NCBI GenBank assembly: GCA_002317295.1
Contig: DCIY01000022.1
Location: 69,188-133,187 of the forward strand
Source: Bacteroidales bacterium UBA1714
GTDB lineage: Bacteria; Bacteroidota; Bacteroidia; Bacteroidales; Paludibacteraceae
Direction: 5' to 3'
DNA length: 64,000 nucleotides
The notes under the pieces were generated by a model. It did not search any database, was not told the origin of the DNA, and saw nothing but the letters and a program-made list of their open reading frames with translations. This document shows, one piece after another, positions 46,528 to 54,910 of the stretch. A program made the position numbers and the translations under genes. Every line of letters starts with the position of its first letter. The first letter of the stretch is position 1.

Positions 46528-47283
46528 ATGAAAAAGAACATTATCATTCATTCCCTGCTGATTATTGCCATCGTGTTCCTGGCATTCATCTGCATTAAGA
46601 GTGTTATCACCCCGATTAAGTTTGAGGAAAAGCGTCAACAACGTGAAGTAGCTGTCATCAAAAACCTGTCCAACATCCGTTTGGCCGAGGCTGAATTTAA
46701 ATTAGTAAAGGGTCGTTATACCGCCGACTTGGATTCCCTGGTGCTCTTCTTGCAGACCGAGCCCAAAAAAGAGGTGCTGAAGGAAGGAAGTCTTTCGGAT
46801 AAGCAGTTGGAGAATGGATTGACCGAAGCCAAGGCTACCAAGATTTTGGAGCGTGCCATCCTGAAAGCAAAAGTTCGTCAGGGTCTCGAGGATATCGATG
46901 AGATTTATGCCTATATCTGGGACAACGACAAAGAGGTAGTCAGCAATGGACTGAAAGGGTTCCGTCGTGATACCATCTTCAAGAACATGATTGAGACGGT
47001 CTACAAGGGCGCTTATACCAGCGAGAATATTGGCCAAATCATCTATATCCCATTCACCAATGGCAAGAAGTTTGATATTCAGGTGAATAACGAATATACC
47101 ACCTCCCAAGGCATTCATGTTCCGTTGATGGAAGTCAGTGCTCACTTTAACACCTACCTGGCTGATTTGGATAATCAGGAGCGGGTGAATCTGATTGATA
47201 AAGAGGAAAAACTGGAGCACTTCCCGGGATTGAAGATTGGTGATATTACGGCACCCAACAACAACGCAGGTAACTGGGAATAA
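46528..47283 (+). CDS. Membrane-anchored protein of unknown function
   Basis: 251 residues. One N-terminal membrane segment (about 5-26, I-I-I-H-S-L-L-I-I-A-I-V-F-L-A-F-I) followed by a long helical stretch with I-R-L-A-E-A-E-F-K-L-V-K-G-R-Y-T. This layout, a hydrophobic N-terminal helix running into an amphipathic one, recalls pseudopilins, but there is no prepilin cleavage site, so I do not assign it. The rest is a mixed globular periplasmic domain. The C-terminus is followed directly by a long 7-bp repeat array and then rsmD. Confidence 0.75.
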   Translation: MKKNIIIHSLLIIAIVFLAFICIKSVITPIKFEEKRQQREVAVIKNLSNIRLAEAEFKLVKGRYTADLDSLVLFLQTEPKKEVLKEGSLSDKQLENGLTEAKATKILERAILKAKVRQGLEDIDEIYAYIWDNDKEVVSNGLKGFRRDTIFKNMIETVYKGAYTSENIGQIIYIPFTNGKKFDIQVNNEYTTSQGIHVPLMEVSAHFNTYLADLDNQERVNLIDKEEKLEHFPGLKIGDITAPNNNAGNWE

Positions 47284-47390
47284 TGGGTAATGGGTAATGG
47301 GTAATGGTTAACGGTTAATGGTTAATGGTTAATGGTTAACGGTTATAGGTTATAGGTTAATGGTTATAGGTTATAGGTTATAGGTTAACG
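47281..47390. repeat. 7-bp tandem repeat array, about 15 copies, before rsmD
   Basis: Units run from GGGTAAT through GGTTAAT and GGTTAAC to GGTTATA. The array starts at the stop codon (TAA, 47281-47283) of the preceding gene and ends one base before the rsmD ATG, so it forms the whole spacer and the rsmD ribosome-binding region. Confidence 0.9.
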
Positions 47391-47391
47391 A

Positions 47392-47916
47392 ATGAGAATC
47401 ATTTCCGGTAAATACAGGGGGCGGCGATTGTCGCCCCCTAAAAATATCAGTGCAAGACCCACAACGGATTTTGCCAAAGAGAGTCTGTTTAATCTGCTCA
47501 ACAATCGTATCGATTTTGAGGGGATTGAGATGCTGGACCTGTTTGCCGGTACAGGAGGTATCGGTTTGGAAATGATTAGCCGTGGTGCCAAAGAAGTGAC
47601 CAGTGTGGAACTGGCACACACCCAGCAAAATTTCATTATATCCACCTGTAAGCAGTTAGGAATAACCAACCTGAATCTGGTGCGGGCAGATGTGTTCAAG
47701 TTCATCAACGCCTGTCACCTGCAATACGACTTCATTTATGCCGATCCGCCGTATGCATTGGAGCGGTTGGCAGAACTGCCGGATTTGGTGCTTCCTCTAT
47801 TAAAAAGCGAAGGCCTCTTCGTGCTGGAGCACGGAAAGACCCACGATTTTACTTCGCACCCTCGCTGGCAATCAACTCGCGAGTACGGCAGCGTTCATTT
47901 CTCTTTCTTCAGTTGA
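47392..47916 (+). CDS. rsmD: 16S rRNA (guanine-966-N2)-methyltransferase
   Basis: 174 residues. Starts M-R-I-I-S-G-K-Y-R-G-R-R-L, the RsmD N-terminus, then R-P-T-T-D-F-A-K-E-S-L-F-N-L-L, the SAM-binding loop D-L-F-A-G-T-G-G-I-G-L-E and the catalytic D-P-P-Y in F-I-Y-A-D-P-P-Y. Methylates N2 of G966 in 16S rRNA of the assembling 30S subunit. Its 3' end overlaps the convergent galE gene by 8 bp. The 110-bp repeat array directly upstream leaves no ordinary leader, so its expression may depend on the upstream gene. Confidence 0.95.
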   Translation: MRIISGKYRGRRLSPPKNISARPTTDFAKESLFNLLNNRIDFEGIEMLDLFAGTGGIGLEMISRGAKEVTSVELAHTQQNFIISTCKQLGITNLNLVRADVFKFINACHLQYDFIYADPPYALERLAELPDLVLPLLKSEGLFVLEHGKTHDFTSHPRWQSTREYGSVHFSFFS

Positions 47917-48949
47917 TACCCCGTAATTTCTTTTCCCAGTTCCATGCACTCATCAGTACATCGGCAATGGGGGTATCTGCTTTCCATCCCAAGACGGTAT
48001 TGGCACGCTTGGGATCAGCCCATACCTGCTCAATATCGCCCTCACGACGTCCTACTATCTCATAAGGTACGCGCACGCCCGTGACCTGCATAAACGTGCG
48101 AACAATCTCCATCACACTCAACCCACGACCGGTACCCAGGTTAAAGATCTCCACCTGTTCACGTTCAGGGACTTGTAACATGCGCTCTATCGCTTTGACA
48201 TGCGCTTTGGCCAAATCGACCACATAGATATAGTCACGGATGCAGGTACCATCTTCCGTGGGATAATCATCCCCAAAGATACGCAGTTTATCTCTCAGTC
48301 GGGCTGCAGTTTGTGTCACAAAGGGAAGCAGATTATTGGGTATCCCATTGGGCAATTCACCTATCTGAGCAGACGGATGGGCACCAATCGGATTGAAATA
48401 CCGCAGAATCGTTACCTGCAATTGTTTGCAGGCATGTGCACAATCATGCAAAATATCCTCATTGATTTGCTTGGTATTACCATACGGAGACAACGCCTTC
48501 TGAATAGGAGCCGTCTCGTCTACCGGCAGGTGTTGCTTATCGGGCTGACCATATACCGTGCAGGAGGAAGAAAAAACAATATTACGAACCTGATGAACCT
48601 GCATAATATCCAGGATATTCACCAACGAACCCAGGTTATTACGATAATACATGAGCGGTTGCTCCACACTCTCTCCTACCGCCTTGCTGGCTGCAAAATG
48701 GATGACACCGGCTATTTGTGGATATTCACAGAACACACGGTCCAAACTGGGATAATCCAAACAATCGATGTTCTCAAACACGGGACGTCGACCGGCAATG
48801 CGCTCAATACCATCTAACACCTCTACATTACTGTTGCTCAGATTGTCCACGATGATCACTTCATAACCCTGGTTCATCAGTTCCACTACCGTGTGCGAAC
48901 CAATGTAACCGGTGCCTCCCGTTACTAATATACAAGGTTTAGTGCTCAT
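47909..48949 (-). CDS. galE: UDP-glucose 4-epimerase
   Basis: 346 residues. Rossmann NAD site T10-G-G-T-G-Y-I-G17, the V-V-D/N-L-S-N-S-N-V-E-V-L pattern, H-F-A-A-S-K-A-V-G-E-S-V, a catalytic Ser in S-S-S-C-T-V-Y-G and the Y-x-x-x-K in S-P-Y-G-N-T-K, then R-Y-F-N-P-I-G-A-H. Interconverts UDP-glucose and UDP-galactose for surface polysaccharides and galactose use. It is 9 bp after a nucleotidyltransferase gene, and the two probably serve sugar-nucleotide supply together. Last gene of its operon. Confidence 0.95.
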   Translation of the reverse strand: MSTKPCILVTGGTGYIGSHTVVELMNQGYEVIIVDNLSNSNVEVLDGIERIAGRRPVFENIDCLDYPSLDRVFCEYPQIAGVIHFAASKAVGESVEQPLMYYRNNLGSLVNILDIMQVHQVRNIVFSSSCTVYGQPDKQHLPVDETAPIQKALSPYGNTKQINEDILHDCAHACKQLQVTILRYFNPIGAHPSAQIGELPNGIPNNLLPFVTQTAARLRDKLRIFGDDYPTEDGTCIRDYIYVVDLAKAHVKAIERMLQVPEREQVEIFNLGTGRGLSVMEIVRTFMQVTGVRVPYEIVGRREGDIEQVWADPKRANTVLGWKADTPIADVLMSAWNWEKKLRGIN

Positions 48950-48958
48950 AGGATACGT

Positions 48959-49861
48959 TTAAAATAATTTCTCCGGATATACGCCCTGGTGAATCAGTTC
49001 AGCAATCTTCATCACCACCTGAGGACGATCTTCTGAATAAGTAACTCCAAACCACTTACTGTCGGTGTCCAGCACCTTGCAAGTAGCCTTACCCGAGTGG
49101 ATCAGATCATCCACCACCGTGGTAATATAAAATTCCTTTTTCATTTCCATTCCACACGCTGTCAGGAACTCCCGGAAGGCCTTTTCAGACTCCTCAAAAT
49201 ACTCAGGAGTAAAGCCCCACATATTCATGGAAACCGGTGTATTGCGAGATAATTCGTGCTCCTCATTATTCTCGGTATAAATGATTTTACCGCCTTTTTC
49301 TTCAATGCTGGTGCGCTCATTGATGGTTTGCAGATACCCCTCGGCATCCACTCCGCATACGCCACGGCTGACACTGCCGTTTTCGCTCAGGGTGTTCTGC
49401 ACACGATAGCCTACCATACAATACTTACCTTGTGTACCGCCTATGCCTTTGAGATAATCAGCGATTACCTGGAACGAATCTTTGCCATAGAAATCATCGG
49501 CATTGATCACCGCAAACGGCTCGTGAATCAACTCCCTTCCCATCATGATGGCATGGTTCGTACCCCATGGCTTGGTTCGTTCGGGATTATAAGCAAACCC
49601 TTCAGGTATCTTATCCAAGGATTGGAAGCAAACTTCACAAGGAACCTTATCAGCATACTTCGACAGCACCACGCGCCGAAAATCATCCTCAAAATCCTTA
49701 CGAATCACGAAAACAATCTTGCCAAAACCCGCACGGAGTGCATCATATACACTATAATCCATGATGGTTTCACCATTGGGGCCCAGTCCATCAATCTGTT
49801 TCAGTCCACCATATCGACTGCCCATACCGGCAGCTAAAATAAAAAGAGTAGGTTTAATCAT
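48959..49861 (-). CDS. Sugar-phosphate nucleotidyltransferase
   Basis: 300 residues. N-terminal L-A-A-G-M-G-S-R-Y-G-G-L-K-Q (nucleotide-binding signature of the NTP-transferase family), P-W-G-T-N-H-A-I and the metal-binding A-V-I-N-A-D-D-F-Y-G. It resembles GalU/RmlA-type enzymes that make NDP-sugars from sugar 1-phosphates; the exact sugar cannot be read from the sequence. Overlaps the upstream yitT-like gene by 4 bp and precedes galE, which fits UDP-glucose supply or a related activated sugar. Confidence 0.88.
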   Translation of the reverse strand: MIKPTLFILAAGMGSRYGGLKQIDGLGPNGETIMDYSVYDALRAGFGKIVFVIRKDFEDDFRRVVLSKYADKVPCEVCFQSLDKIPEGFAYNPERTKPWGTNHAIMMGRELIHEPFAVINADDFYGKDSFQVIADYLKGIGGTQGKYCMVGYRVQNTLSENGSVSRGVCGVDAEGYLQTINERTSIEEKGGKIIYTENNEEHELSRNTPVSMNMWGFTPEYFEESEKAFREFLTACGMEMKKEFYITTVVDDLIHSGKATCKVLDTDSKWFGVTYSEDRPQVVMKIAELIHQGVYPEKLF

Positions 49862-51003
49862 ATATGTTTGTGTTTTTGTTTATATTCGACTTTACGTTGT
49901 TTGATATCTTCAATAAAGTTCGCATAGTGACTCTTGTGCAACAACCAGGTACCGTGTACCTCGGAACAGTTATCCACCGTCATAAAGGCATGCACATCAT
50001 TGGTGCTGATAAACTTAGCCAATTGGGCATATTCGTCCTTGGTCAGCATCGAACGAATCTCAATATGCTTGAGTCCGGTATAGCCGCCTTCCAGTGTGTA
50101 CAGCGAGCACCCACGTCCGATCGTACGGACAATATATCGACGAATGGGTTCGTAGTCTTCTGTAATGATACTGACCCGCTTGCGATTATTCATGGTGGCG
50201 GTAAAATAATCAATGACCAAACCATTGATCCAGGTACCTATCAATCCGATAACGACCATACGGAAGTCATTAATCAGAAAGGCGGAGCAGCAAATGATAG
50301 CCCCTCCGATACTCACCGATGCACCAATATCAAAATGCAGGTACTTATTGATAATCTTGCCCAGAATATCCAACCCACCGGTTGAAGCATTGAGACGAAA
50401 CTCAAACGCCTGGCAGGCGGACAACAGGAACACAAAGCACAATAAGTCATACCATACATCCCCCATACCCAAACCAGCTGCCATCACCGAACTTTTGATT
50501 TGCTCCAACACCTCACCTGTTCGACTCAACAGATAGGGATTCCCATTTCCATCCAACACTTGCAATCCTGCCTGCAGTTGGGAGAGGATCTCCGGATTAT
50601 CCACCACCTGGTGCGTAAAATTGGTATAAGGATATACGCGATCCCAAAACTGAATACAGGGACCCAATATCATGGCCGTATATACGGTCTTAAATCCAAA
50701 TTCGTTGCCTATGAGAATAAATGCCAGAATCAACAGGAACGCATTGATTCCCATAATCCAATACGACAATGTGTCCGCGTTACCGCCCAAGGTCGTATTG
50801 ATCACGATACTCAAACCGGAAATGGTACCGACAATCAGTTTGCTGGGCATCAGAAAATAATACACCGCCGCACCACCAAAGATCATGCCGAAAGTCATCA
50901 GGAACAGTTCTTTCCAGAACTTAGGCGCCCGAATGGTCATCAGAACAACCAATGCCAGGTTTTTCCAATAGGTTTTTGAAAATAAGGAACGTATCGATTC
51001 CAT
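49858..51003 (-). CDS. YitT-family membrane protein (first copy)
   Basis: 381 residues. Several hydrophobic helices in the first 270 residues, with the YitT pattern (G-M-I-F-G-G-A-A-V-Y-Y-F, N-A-S-T-G-G-L-D-I-L-G-K-I-I), then a cytoplasmic DUF2179-type domain (R-K-R-V-S-I-I-T-E-D-Y-E-P-I; L-Y-T-L-E-G-G-Y-T-G). Compared with the copy at 56181-57083 it carries an insert of about 60 residues in the loop around 130-190. Role in transport is unproven. Starts 6 bp after ribH. Confidence 0.87.
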   Translation of the reverse strand: MESIRSLFSKTYWKNLALVVLMTIRAPKFWKELFLMTFGMIFGGAAVYYFLMPSKLIVGTISGLSIVINTTLGGNADTLSYWIMGINAFLLILAFILIGNEFGFKTVYTAMILGPCIQFWDRVYPYTNFTHQVVDNPEILSQLQAGLQVLDGNGNPYLLSRTGEVLEQIKSSVMAAGLGMGDVWYDLLCFVFLLSACQAFEFRLNASTGGLDILGKIINKYLHFDIGASVSIGGAIICCSAFLINDFRMVVIGLIGTWINGLVIDYFTATMNNRKRVSIITEDYEPIRRYIVRTIGRGCSLYTLEGGYTGLKHIEIRSMLTKDEYAQLAKFISTNDVHAFMTVDNCSEVHGTWLLHKSHYANFIEDIKQRKVEYKQKHKHI

Positions 51004-51009
51004 GGGTTA

Positions 51010-51486
51010 TTATAAATTGGCCATCTTCATGGCAGTCACAGCACCTTCTACACCTTTATTGCCAAGTTTACCACCGGCACGATCCAAGGCCTGTTGACGA
51101 TTCAGCGTCGTCAGCACAGAAAAAACCACCGGAACACGCCCCTGCACATTCAGCATCGTCACCCCTTCGGTGACCGATTGGCACACATACTGAAAATGAG
51201 GAGTTTCTCCCTGTATCACACACCCGATGACAATGATGGCATTCACACTCTGCTCACGCATCATGCGCGCCGCAGCGTAAGTCAACTCCACCGTTCCGGG
51301 CACATGCTCTATCAGGATATGGTCGGTCAAAACACCTTGTTTAACCAATGTATCCATAGCGCCCCGGGCCATGGCCGAAGTGATATCACTATTCCAGTCG
51401 GCCATAATAATAGCATAGCGCTGATGATTTAACACATCAGCGCCAGGCATGTTTTTCTCGTCATATTGCGACAAATCCGTCGTCAT
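51010..51486 (-). CDS. ribH: 6,7-dimethyl-8-ribityllumazine synthase
   Basis: 158 residues. Shows A-D-W-N-S-D-I-T (substrate loop), V-P-G-T-V-E-L-T-Y-A-A, G-C-V-I-Q-G-E-T-P-H-F, with the catalytic His, and P-V-V-F-S-V-L-T-T-L-N-R-Q-Q-A-L-D-R-A-G-G-K. Joins the ribulose-phosphate-derived four-carbon unit to the ribityl-pyrimidine in the penultimate step of riboflavin synthesis, usually as a 60-mer or pentamer. Start and the stop of the upstream gene share one base (TAATG), so it is coupled to that gene. Confidence 0.95.
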   Translation of the reverse strand: MTTDLSQYDEKNMPGADVLNHQRYAIIMADWNSDITSAMARGAMDTLVKQGVLTDHILIEHVPGTVELTYAAARMMREQSVNAIIVIGCVIQGETPHFQYVCQSVTEGVTMLNVQGRVPVVFSVLTTLNRQQALDRAGGKLGNKGVEGAVTAMKMANL

Positions 51487-52163
51487 TACTCGGCTAACGC
51501 AATATATTTCTCGATATCTTGTGCCTCAACCGAAGCAGGATAATCCGACTTAATCAGGTTAAACGCACGGAGAGCTGCTTTCTTGTTACCCATTTCCAGG
51601 TAAACCAAACCCGCCTTTTTCAGACTCATGGGAGCAATCAGTTCACTGCCTGACTTAGCGGCAGCCTCAAATGCCTTCACAGCCTTGCCCAATTCTTCCA
51701 TGTGAACATAAGCGTCACCTAACATCTGGTGGGCAGCAGGAGCAATCATCTGATCTTTAGCTTTAAACTTAGCCAGGAACTTGGCAGCTGCATCATACTC
51801 ACCCAACTCGTAGTAGCAGATACCGGCATACAGGGCTGCTAACTTACCGGGCTGATAGAGCTTATAGTCATTGGCAATCGCCTCAAAACCAAGGCACTCG
51901 GCATCATCGCCATTCAGAGCCTTTTGGAAATCACCCTGCAGCAAATAAGCTTCTGCTTTGGCGTTCTCATTGCTGGCTTCCAGACCCTTGGGCTTAATGA
52001 CATAATTGTTCAATGCCATCACTGCCAACACGACTGCTGCGATAATGACAATAATCCAGGTCAGCATGTTACTATGCTCCTCAATCCATTGACCGGTCGT
52101 ACTCAGAGCCTCGTTTACATTCTCGAGTTGCTCGTCTTCTTTTTTAAAATTTTTCTTTGCCAT
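51486..52163 (-). CDS. Membrane-anchored tetratricopeptide (TPR) protein
   Basis: 225 residues. One transmembrane helix at about 30-52 (M-L-T-W-I-I-V-I-I-A-A-V-V-L-A-V-M-A-L), then Ala/Leu/Lys-rich helical hairpins of the TPR type (A-E-A-Y-L-L-Q-G-D-F-Q-K-A-L; L-Y-A-G-I-C-Y-Y-E-L-G-E-Y-D-A-A; G-D-A-Y-V-H-M-E-E-L-G-K-A). The topology resembles YfgM-type Sec-associated proteins, but this is layout, not proven kinship. First gene of the operon with ribH, yitT-like, nucleotidyltransferase and galE; promoter at 52201-52232. Confidence 0.85.
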   Translation of the reverse strand: MAKKNFKKEDEQLENVNEALSTTGQWIEEHSNMLTWIIVIIAAVVLAVMALNNYVIKPKGLEASNENAKAEAYLLQGDFQKALNGDDAECLGFEAIANDYKLYQPGKLAALYAGICYYELGEYDAAAKFLAKFKAKDQMIAPAAHQMLGDAYVHMEELGKAVKAFEAAAKSGSELIAPMSLKKAGLVYLEMGNKKAALRAFNLIKSDYPASVEAQDIEKYIALAE

Positions 52164-52200
52164 AATATTATGTATTTTATCTTTTACTAAATTGAGCGTG

Positions 52201-52232
52201 CAAAATTACACTTTTTTTTTAATATACGCAAA
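52201..52232 (-). promoter_or_regulatory. Promoter of the TPR-ribH-yitT-galE operon
   Basis: Minus strand TTTG (52232-52229), 20 nt, TAATTTTG (52208-52201). Exact consensus, 37 nt before the start at 52163 and 20 nt after the end of the candidate RNA at 52253. Confidence 0.8.
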
Positions 52233-52252
52233 CTTTTTAGAATAAAAAGCAC

Positions 52253-52455
52253 AAAAAAAAGGCACTCATACTGCTTTTACTCGAGAAAACTCCTAAAGAT
52301 AGGATTTGAGTCTTTACCTTTCCTTTGTAATCCGACCACCTCATCGCTACGCTTTCGCGGTCACGGCGCAGAGTATCGGCACGCCATTGGAGAGTTATTA
52401 CACTCGTTGAATAGTAAGTGTTGAGTTTTCCGGTCTCTTAGCAATACGAGCACCC
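52253..52455 (-). ncRNA. Candidate structured RNA of about 200 nt with terminator end (6S-like?)
   Basis: No gene lies in 52233-52467. On the minus strand the 5' end GGUGCUCGUAUUGCU (52454-52440) pairs with the 3' end AGCAGUAUGAGUGCC (52275-52261): 15 continuous pairs, four of them G-U. The G-U pairs become A-C mismatches on the other strand, so the RNA is read from the minus strand. After an internal loop a second perfect stem follows, GAAAACUC (52430-52423) with GAGUUUUC (52292-52285). Inside are ACACU/AGUGU, GUAAU/AUUAC, a GAAA tetraloop hairpin (CGC-GAAA-GCG) and UAAAGA/UCUUUA. The 3' stem is followed by eight U. Size and end-to-end pairing fit 6S RNA, but I cannot assign a family. Confidence 0.7.
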
Positions 52456-52467
52456 GTTATGGATTTG

Positions 52468-53901
52468 TTAATCACGACTTTTCCAAGCCAAAGTCAGTAC
52501 AATCTGATGCGTCATACTTTCCATATGATAGGGCATCGACTGCAGTTCATGACCATACAAATGGGTATTTTGGTAGCGGAACTGGTAGCCCAACTGCGCA
52601 TTCAGCAACGGGCCACGATAACCAAAGGCAAAACCCGCAAAATGGGCATACTTGGGATTGATAAAAGACACATCCGTTCGAGTCGTAGTCGGATTCATGT
52701 CATAAATCCAATCAAAATCCTGAAAATTGGACTCATATGCATAACCCGCTTCCACATAGAGTACATGACAAAACATGGCTTCTATACCCGCTTTGAGTGT
52801 ATGGATATCATCCGTTCCCTTCCAGTGACGATAGTCATACTCCATGGACAGCGTCACATGCTTGCTGGGCGTAAAGGCCAACCCAAACGTTGAACGCAAT
52901 GGTTGGGTATATCCCGCAGAAAAAGCGGATGTCGGTGAGCTCAAATAGGTAGAATCAATTTGCACATTATCCCTCGTCAGTTGGGTCATTTCACCATGGG
53001 TCTGAGTAGACATTTTCAAATACCCGGGGGTATGAAACGAGGCACCAATGGATAACCAGTTCAGAGGCTTGTACATCACGCCCACACTACCTGCTACACC
53101 TATTCCGTTTTGGCAGACATAGGAATACAGATTCATGCTGCGAAATGCATAATCCTCCCACAAATACATGGCCTTGGTATAGAGCAACGAGCGAATGGAC
53201 AACCCCAATCCGACATACACCTTGTCCAAAAAATTGGCACCCCAATCGATGTTAAACTCATCCAGATAACCATACTCCTCTACCCTCACCTCGTTGGTCA
53301 ACACCGGGAACGTACTGCCATCTGCCAACCAGTTGGTCGTATTGCCTACCGGATTGATCAGATAAGCACCATATCCCAACAGACTGAGCCACCCGATATC
53401 CGTGTTGTTCCATCCGTTATCTATATCCAGGGAAGACTCCGGTAATCCATTGGTTTTCTGTGCAATAGCATTGGCTACAGACAGACCCGGATTATCCATA
53501 ATGGCTTTGGAAGTGCGGGAAAAATTCTTCACACGATTGAACCCAATCATAAAGTTACAGGTGCGCATCGGGTTGTACTCATCGTTGGCTGTCAAGGACA
53601 AAATCAACGATGCCTGAGGGGCCATAAATCGCGATTGGAGTACACTGGATTCCCCCTGTTGACGGGTATAATCCAAGGTCTCACTCAGGGTAACAGAGGC
53701 CTCCAATTGATGATACACACCCAACCCGGCAGGGTTATCACCCACCGCAGAAGCATCCCCACCGATGGCAGTCATCGCTCCGGCCAAACCCATATAACGA
53801 GCCGTTCCCGTTATATCCCGATCGCCAATTCGTTGCAGATCCTGAGCCCAAACTCCTGCAACCATACACAGTCCTATGATTAGTGTCCCTGTTTTACGCA
53901 T
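52468..53901 (-). CDS. OmpP1/FadL-like outer-membrane protein
   Basis: 477 residues. Signal peptide 1-19 (C-M-V-A-G-V-W-A-Q). The N-terminal motif G-T-A-R-Y-M-G-L-A-G-A-M-T-A-I-G-G-D-A-S-A and D-N-P-A-G-L-G matches the plug region of the OmpP1/FadL family, which in other bacteria takes hydrophobic compounds across the outer membrane. The rest alternates beta strands with aromatic girdle residues, as in a 14-strand barrel, and ends with a strand closing on Asp rather than Phe. Cargo unknown. Starts 12 bp after trpS in an Lrp-trpS-OMP operon; its 3' end is followed by the structured RNA. Confidence 0.85.
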   Translation of the reverse strand: MRKTGTLIIGLCMVAGVWAQDLQRIGDRDITGTARYMGLAGAMTAIGGDASAVGDNPAGLGVYHQLEASVTLSETLDYTRQQGESSVLQSRFMAPQASLILSLTANDEYNPMRTCNFMIGFNRVKNFSRTSKAIMDNPGLSVANAIAQKTNGLPESSLDIDNGWNNTDIGWLSLLGYGAYLINPVGNTTNWLADGSTFPVLTNEVRVEEYGYLDEFNIDWGANFLDKVYVGLGLSIRSLLYTKAMYLWEDYAFRSMNLYSYVCQNGIGVAGSVGVMYKPLNWLSIGASFHTPGYLKMSTQTHGEMTQLTRDNVQIDSTYLSSPTSAFSAGYTQPLRSTFGLAFTPSKHVTLSMEYDYRHWKGTDDIHTLKAGIEAMFCHVLYVEAGYAYESNFQDFDWIYDMNPTTTRTDVSFINPKYAHFAGFAFGYRGPLLNAQLGYQFRYQNTHLYGHELQSMPYHMESMTHQIVLTLAWKSRD

Positions 53902-53913
53902 AAGCCTTCTATA

Positions 53914-54900
53914 TCAGGCATGAAACCCGATGATCTCACGCACTTCGCTGATGGTCTTGGCAACACGCTCGCGGGCACGCTCCGCACCTTGTTTGGCCAC
54001 TGATTCCAAAAAAGCATCATCTGCCTGATAAGCCTCTATTTTTTCACGAATGGGAGCCACCACGGCACATATATCCTGCGCGAGCTGTTTTTTCATATCG
54101 CCATAGCGAATCTCGCATGTATTCCATTTATCATTGAAGTAAGCCAGTGTGTCCGGTGACGAAACAGCCTCCATGATGGTAAACAGATTCTGAATCACCT
54201 CGGGTTTGTCACTGTTCATAGCCTGAGGGCCTGCATCCGTTACGGCACGCATGACTTTTTTGGTAATCGTCTTATCATCCTCAAACAGGTAGATACAATT
54301 ACCATTGGACTTACCCATTTTTCCAGAGCCGTCCAATCCGGGAATCTTGACCGCATGACTGGTATAGTAAAACGATTGGGGTTCCTTAAAGTACTCCACG
54401 TTATAGATGCGGTTAAACCGACGGGCAAACAGGCGGGCCATTTCCATATTCTGTTCCTGATCCTTACCTACCGGCACCTTATCGGCCTTATGCATCAATA
54501 TATCCGCAGCCATTAGGGAGGGATATGTGAGCAAACCCGCATTGACATTATCCGGTTGTTGACGCACTTTTTCCTTAAAACTGGTCACTCGTTCCAATTC
54601 GCCCAGATAGGCATTCATGTTTAGGTACAGATACAATTCCAGCACCTCTTTGACATCACTTTGGACATAGATGGGTGCCTTATTGGGATCGATACCACAA
54701 GCCAGATACTCCGCCAAAATGGTTTTCGCACTGCGACGAATATTATCCGGCGTCGGATGGGTGGTCAGACTGTGCCAGTCTGCAATAAAAAACATGCATT
54801 CAAACTCGTCCTGCATGCGAACAAAATTTTTGACCGCACCAAAATAATTGCCCAAATGCAAATTGCCCGTGGGGCGAATACCACTGATTACTCTTTCCAT
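53914..54900 (-). CDS. trpS: Tryptophan--tRNA ligase
   Basis: 328 residues, normal for bacterial TrpRS. Class I signatures: H15-L-G-N (HIGH) in P-T-G-N-L-H-L-G-N-Y-F-G and K-M-G-K-S (KMSKS) near 195, plus P-V-G-K-D-Q-E-Q-N and A-D-I-L-M-H. Charges tRNA-Trp with tryptophan. No leader peptide or attenuator is seen; the gene lies 10 bp after an Lrp-type regulator, so it is transcribed from that promoter. Confidence 0.96.
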   Translation of the reverse strand: MERVISGIRPTGNLHLGNYFGAVKNFVRMQDEFECMFFIADWHSLTTHPTPDNIRRSAKTILAEYLACGIDPNKAPIYVQSDVKEVLELYLYLNMNAYLGELERVTSFKEKVRQQPDNVNAGLLTYPSLMAADILMHKADKVPVGKDQEQNMEMARLFARRFNRIYNVEYFKEPQSFYYTSHAVKIPGLDGSGKMGKSNGNCIYLFEDDKTITKKVMRAVTDAGPQAMNSDKPEVIQNLFTIMEAVSSPDTLAYFNDKWNTCEIRYGDMKKQLAQDICAVVAPIREKIEAYQADDAFLESVAKQGAERARERVAKTISEVREIIGFHA

Positions 54901-54910
54901 GTTTATCTGT

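Noticed and set aside
46528..47283. Type IV pseudopilin
   Set aside because: The N-terminal helix layout is suggestive, but no prepilin peptidase site (G-F-x-x-x-E) is present and no pilus genes are near.
47281..47390. Possible CRISPR array
   Set aside because: Units are 7 bp without spacers; no cas genes. It is a simple tandem repeat. The other arrays fail for the same reason.
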